Made by a program: the position numbers and the translations under genes
Assembly (NCBI RefSeq): GCF_000226115.1
Contig: NC_016459.1
Coordinates: forward strand, 1,907,501-1,971,500
Reading direction: 5' to 3'
Length of the DNA stretch: 64,000 bases
Source: Thermothielavioides terrestris NRRL 8126
Taxonomy: Eukaryota; Ascomycota; Sordariomycetes; Sordariales; Chaetomiaceae
Notes under the pieces: model-generated
Told to the model about the DNA's origin: nothing
Database searches by the model: none
The model's input: the letters and a program-made list of their open reading frames with translations, nothing else
In this document: positions 59,901 to 64,000 of the stretch, one piece after another
How the letters are laid out: the number at the start of each line of letters is the position of its first letter
Position numbering within the stretch: position 1 is the stretch's first letter

Positions 59901-61650
59901 GGTAAAGCGGTTGTAATATAGAGGATATATATTAAATTAGTAGAAGAAGAATATAGCATTAATTATAATAATAAACTTCTTGCCCTATAGATATACAATA
60001 ATGTCCAATTATAGTAGTAGAAGGTAGTTATTAGATACTATAACCTTGTTAAAAGCGTATAAATCGATGACTATATAGCCTTTGATTTTACTACGAGAGG
60101 TACACTAAATAACAAATACTAGGTATACGAAAGGAGTAGCCTTTGTAGCTTATTTGAAGCGCTTTTGCTAGTATAGTTTGTCGAAAGTAGCGTTAAGAAC
60201 TTTATGATCGCGGATACTTAGAGGGTACTAGCGAGTATAGATCTTCTAATATTGCTAGCCTTCTACGAGAGGCATTTATATTATATCCTCTTCGTCCTAG
60301 ACAACTTAGCCCTTATCCTTCTATAGGCGAGGATAACGTTTAACGATATTAACAAATCGCTATACTAGCTTACAATCTTAGGTATATATATATACGCCCT
60401 CTAAAGTGAGTATCTCTAGTAAGTTGATAGGTATCTTAAGGCCTAGAGTCGAATGCTTCTCTAGCACTACCGGCTTATAGTTATCTAGAGGCAATTCGAG
60501 GCTAGGATTATACCTATTAGTATAACTATCAGCCTCTAGCATAGGAGGCGTATTGCGCCTATTAGTGGAATCTAGGCACGTAGGCTCAAGGCTTAGATTA
60601 CACCTATTAGTATAGCTTTCAATGCTAGGATCCTAGATCGATTGGCGCAATATAGGCTAGGTTAGCTAGCCTAGTAGGTATACTAATTAGTATAATATAA
60701 GTCTAGATTCGGATAAAGTAGTTAGCTAATATACTATATCGCTATAAGGCGTCGATGACTCTAGTGAATCTTACGAAGATACTAGGGTCTAGGACGAAAT
60801 ATCGCTTGCGAGCTATACAAAGTTTCCTAGAATAGTATAAATTAGGCTATATATATCGAATATAGTTGATATACTAGGACTAGTATACTAAATAGCGGTT
60901 TAAACAAAACTAGGGTTCGTAGTAGTAGATATCGCTATCAAGGCGGTTGCTATAGTCAATGCTATAAAGGCTGTCTCCTATAAATAGGCGAGGTAACTGC
61001 TATTATTAGTATCTTTAATATAGCTAATAGGGTAGCACTTTAGAATAGTGAGAACTCCTTTAGTCGAGTTCTTAAGAGCTACTACCTTTGGAGTCTTAGC
61101 GTTAACAACGGTATTTAGAGTAGTAGGATAGCGAGCATTAAATATTATAGACTAGTCTATTGGGAGAGGTTTATATTCTATAGTAATATACGCTTCCTAC
61201 TTAGGCTATAAGGTAATAGCGTATATAGTCTTAACCTTATATATATAGGGGAACGTCTAGGTGTATATAGCGAATAGTATATCGAATCCTCCTAGAATAT
61301 TACGTAGGCTAGCGATCTTCGTACTATAATCGATAGAGGCCTAATATAGATCTAGGAAGTTAGCTCCCAATAGGAGGTTAGCGAATAGCCTATCTACTAC
61401 CTAGGTAGACTAAGTGAACTTGAGAAGTACTAGGCTAGTAGCAGTAACGCCTAGCAAATAAATGACGAAGGTCGCCTACTAGGTAGGCAAGGTCTTTCCG
61501 ATACTATAAATTTGGCTATTATAGCGCTTAATCGAGTATTCGAGGGTACTTAAGAAAGTCTTGTCGACGATTGAATAGCTAGTACCTAGATTAAGGTAAA
61601 TCTCTAAGTCTTTATAGTCGAGCTAAGTACGGGCCTTGATATATAAGTAG
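56927..61650 (-). pseudogene. E2 pol (degenerate)
   Basis: Colinear with 38460-43179 of E1. Chromodomain about 57210-57370,integrase about 57720-58650, RNase H about 58900-59340, reverse transcriptase about 59560-60260 with the FIDDI-equivalent box near 59765-59780, palindrome linker 60506-60698, protease about 61380-61610. The 3' hairpin (56948-56965) is kept. Coding is lost through RIP stops. Confidence 0.8.
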
Positions 61651-62475
61651 GTATAGGCGCTATATAGGCTATTGATACTTAGGTTAGCCGCTTCGAAGGC
61701 CTTTTGCACTTCTAGGTCGGTAGCAAAGTCTATAGCTAGACTAGAGCCTTTAGTAAATAGGATATTGTCCTCCGAGCTATCCTTAGCGATAGCGATTATA
61801 CGCTCTAAGCATTTAATAGTGCTAGAGGCGGCTACTAAATAGGTTTTCAAGTGCTTAAAGAGCTAGTTCTAGGAAGCGAACAAGGTATCGTAGTATCTAT
61901 AAGTTCGATAGCCTAGGTTAGCCTAATTGGCTCGATAGTGGCGAACGCTCTTAAGGACGATTGCCTTGCTATAGGCGCGGATATATACGTTAGTGGCGGG
62001 AACTATATTGAAAGTCTAATAGTACTTATAATAGGTTAGGTTCAAATTGTAAGCTATATAGGCGATATCCGACTCGTCGGTACTATCGGAAATAGATAAC
62101 TTGCGATCGGCCTTAGCTTCGTTATTAGCTTCTAAATCGGATAATGTTTTTAAATCGGCGTTGTCAATAAAGTACGTTCGGTCTTAGGCTTGATTGTTAT
62201 ACTTAGAATTATAGTTATCTAAGCAGTATTTACCGCTTTAATTCTAATCTCGATTATAGCAGTTATCGTCGTAGTTTTAGCAATCGTCGCTATAGCGATC
62301 AGTACGTCTAGAGAGCTTTTTATTAGACTTAGTATTACTAGAAGTAGTAGACTTACTAGTAAGCGAAGACTTCTTCAACTCTAGGAACTTATCGCGAGCT
62401 ATAGTAATAAGCATAGGTCGAACTTCTATAATTTTATATATATAGCGCACTAGAGTGTACTTTGTCTTTAGCTAT
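61651..62475 (-). pseudogene. E2 gag C-terminal part (degenerate, truncated by A-V)
   Basis: The reverse-strand open piece 61623-61850 (75 codons) is the counterpart of E1 38240-38480, and the Cys/His cluster counterpart lies near 62215-62275. Gag is cut at 62475 by A-V; the N-terminal half lies beyond the window. Confidence 0.72.
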
Positions 62476-62861
62476 TGTAACGGCATAGCACGCTAACCAC
62501 CGTCATATAACTTGCGCACGGACCTGTTATGTAACTATACACTTACGTGACCTCCCGAGTTAGTAGATTTACAGGATTCGAGTCGACTTCTAGATTAGGA
62601 AGGAGGGGTTGACTTACTGATAAGGAAAAACGCGCTAATAAGACGAACCACGTCTTACTCTACAATATACAGACTTTGTAGCCCTACTATAAATTGTAGC
62701 CCTACTGTAAATTGTCTATACGTACTACCTAAGGTATTTGAGTATAGTTTTCTACCTATATATTGATAGTTTTCCTCTCTCTCCTTAGACTTGAAGTCTT
62801 CGTCAATTAAGGATCAATTCAGCTACGAGTTATCTAGCATTTGTTTTACCTTGCTATAATA
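62476..62861 (+). repeat. Family-A 5' LTR of A-V
   Basis: 386 bp. TATATATT at 62757-62764 lies 30 nt before AGACTTGAAGT (62787-62797), which would place the RNA start at or next to that motif. Confidence 0.9.
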
Positions 62862-62874
62862 TTACTTCAAGTCT
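62862..62874 (+). promoter_or_regulatory. Self-priming primer-binding site of A-V
   Basis: TTACTTCAAGTCT follows the LTR. Its ACTTCAAGTCT (62864-62874) is the exact reverse complement of AGACTTGAAGT in the LTR (62787-62797), an 11-nt pairing like the one known for Tf1. Confidence 0.7.
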
Positions 62875-63299
62875 CACTACTATAGGCCTATAAAAGCGAT
62901 ATAATATCCAATATAGTCTTTCCCGATAGGACTAGTTTAGTTGGCTAGGGAACCTAAATCTCTAATAGAACCTTCGACTTACCAACAGTGTAGTGCGACA
63001 GGTTAGCTAGGAACCAATTAGTACCGAGGATAAACTGTCAAGTGTACAATAGGTTGCTAATAGTGAAGTAACCTCCGATCGACTAGTAGTAAGTAGTGCG
63101 ATCACCCTATTAAAGTGATTCAACTATATCGATCGATAGAAGAAGTCCCGAAAGAGGTACAATATCGACAATGGCTTATAAGATAGAGAACGTAGGTTAT
63201 ACTCTTGGGCCTACCGAATAGGGCTAGAACACTTAGAAGATTGATCTAGTAGATCTCTATAAATTCAATGTAGGAGGTAACTAAGATACTTGAATTCGA

Positions 63300-64000
63300 T
63301 CGAAGATTAGTGATTTAACTCTGTTTAGCTCTTAAACCTAAATAACTACCGACTTGATCAAGGAATATAAACTTACAAATCCTATTTCTAAGTTTTTCGA
63401 CTAAATTAGTTAGATCGAATATTCGGCTAAGGAATAGAAGATAGATTTAATTAAGCGGTATCTAAGGCTTAAAAATAAGTACATTGCTATTACCTATTTT
63501 CTTTAGGATAACGAACCGATTGCTCCTAAAGAGATCTAGCCGTTGAGTACTAAATAGGTCAATTAGTTGTAAGACAATAATCTTATTAAGATAATTCGAT
63601 TAATCATTATATAGTATAATATAGTAATTGGATAGGCTATAGCTCTACGAGTTATCTATAATATACTAGCTAATTCGATAGCAGTGCTATTTATAAAGGT
63701 TTAATAGTTTAAATAAGAACAAGGCAATATCCCTAACCCTAAAGAACTTTCTACTTTATATATCTAAGTCGAAGTACTCTTATACGATAAGATAGTATTG
63801 GAAGATAAGAGGACGGAACTCCTTAAGAAGATTGTTAATATAGTTGATCTATAGGGCTAAGCTATACCCTTAACCTAAACCGAATTAATATAAACTAAGA
63901 CGTATATAGAGTTATATAACCTTGATCGTCCAATCTTAATAATTAAAAAGACTTCCAAACCTACAACCTATATAAAAACTATAAAGATTGCTAACCCTAA
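63300..64000 (+). pseudogene. Family-A gag N-terminal part (copy A-V)
   Basis: Colinear with 16020-16730 of A-II, differing by transitions and carrying TAG/TAA stops. It is cut by the window end. The leader 62875-63299 contains no separate feature. Confidence 0.7.

Larger units (their letters stand above)
56677..62475 (-). mobile_element. Family-E copy E2, 3' LTR and most of gag-pol, cut by A-V
   Basis: A minus-strand E copy inserted in the D body. The 3' LTR is 56677-56926; pol and part of gag run to 62475, where A-V begins. The rest lies outside the window. It is more strongly mutated than E1. Confidence 0.88.
62476..64000 (+). mobile_element. Family-A copy A-V, 5' part, running out of the window
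   Basis: A plus-strand A copy inserted in E2 gag. The 5' LTR is 62476-62861, then leader and the start of gag to the window end. This is one of the better preserved A copies: its LTR starts TGTAACGGCATAGCACGC and it keeps the original self-priming pair. Confidence 0.88.

Noticed and set aside
1..64000. tRNA, rRNA or intact host protein genes
   Set aside because: None found by eye; every long coherent frame maps to a transposable element or to an unassigned frame inside one.

Overview
The window looks like heterochromatin of a filamentous ascomycete (Pezizomycotina). I see no intact host gene in it. Practically all of it is transposable-element sequence, nested several levels deep and heavily altered by repeat-induced point mutation (RIP). 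CpA and TpG are strongly depleted and TpA is in excess. Almost every in-frame stop is TAG or TAA where CAG or CAA is expected, and paired repeats differ by transitions. The element mix (chromodomain Ty3/gypsy elements, a Tad1-like LINE, a Tc1/mariner transposon) also fits a filamentous ascomycete.

Layout, read from repeat pairs and target-site duplications (TSDs). An outer gypsy element of family A (minus; 1-1440, 15068-15177, 34992-35124) is split by three insertions. First, a full-length Tad1-like LINE (1441-15067, minus) carries a family-D LTR (4205-4692) and a full gypsy chromovirus C (5273-12821, minus, TSD TCGAG). Second, a full gypsy chromovirus B (15178-34991, minus, TSD ATTAG) carries a second A copy, A-II (15205-23011, plus, TSD GTAAC, with a D LTR in its own 3' LTR), and a mariner-like transposon (24853-26252, TA duplication). 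Third, a further A copy, A-III (from 35125, minus), carries a full gypsy E1 (35174-43429, plus, TSD TTGAT) in its LTR and a second LINE copy (from 44438). That LINE holds a family-D element (from 46174), whose LTR holds a full A copy, A-IV (46651-53968, minus, TSD TCTAT). The body of D is cut by a second E copy (from 56677, minus), itself cut by A-V (from 62476, plus, leaving the window).

All four gypsy families (A, B, C, E) show protease, reverse transcriptase, integrase and chromodomain traces, so they are chromoviruses, a group associated with heterochromatin. Families A and C carry the sequence signature of Tf1-type self-primed reverse transcription. E has a tRNA-like primer site.

The least explained material is three long reading frames of unknown function carried near the 3' ends of elements. 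B has a sense frame after its integrase (23410-27053). C has an antisense frame between its chromodomain and 3' LTR (5803-7524). D has a frame on the plus strand (54183-56531). A second unexplained signal is a roughly 18-bp palindrome (consensus near TTATACCAATTGGTATAA) repeated several times between protease and reverse transcriptase in two different gypsy families and read in different frames. Coordinates of degenerate coding regions are approximate. Motifs were read by hand translation; no database search was possible.
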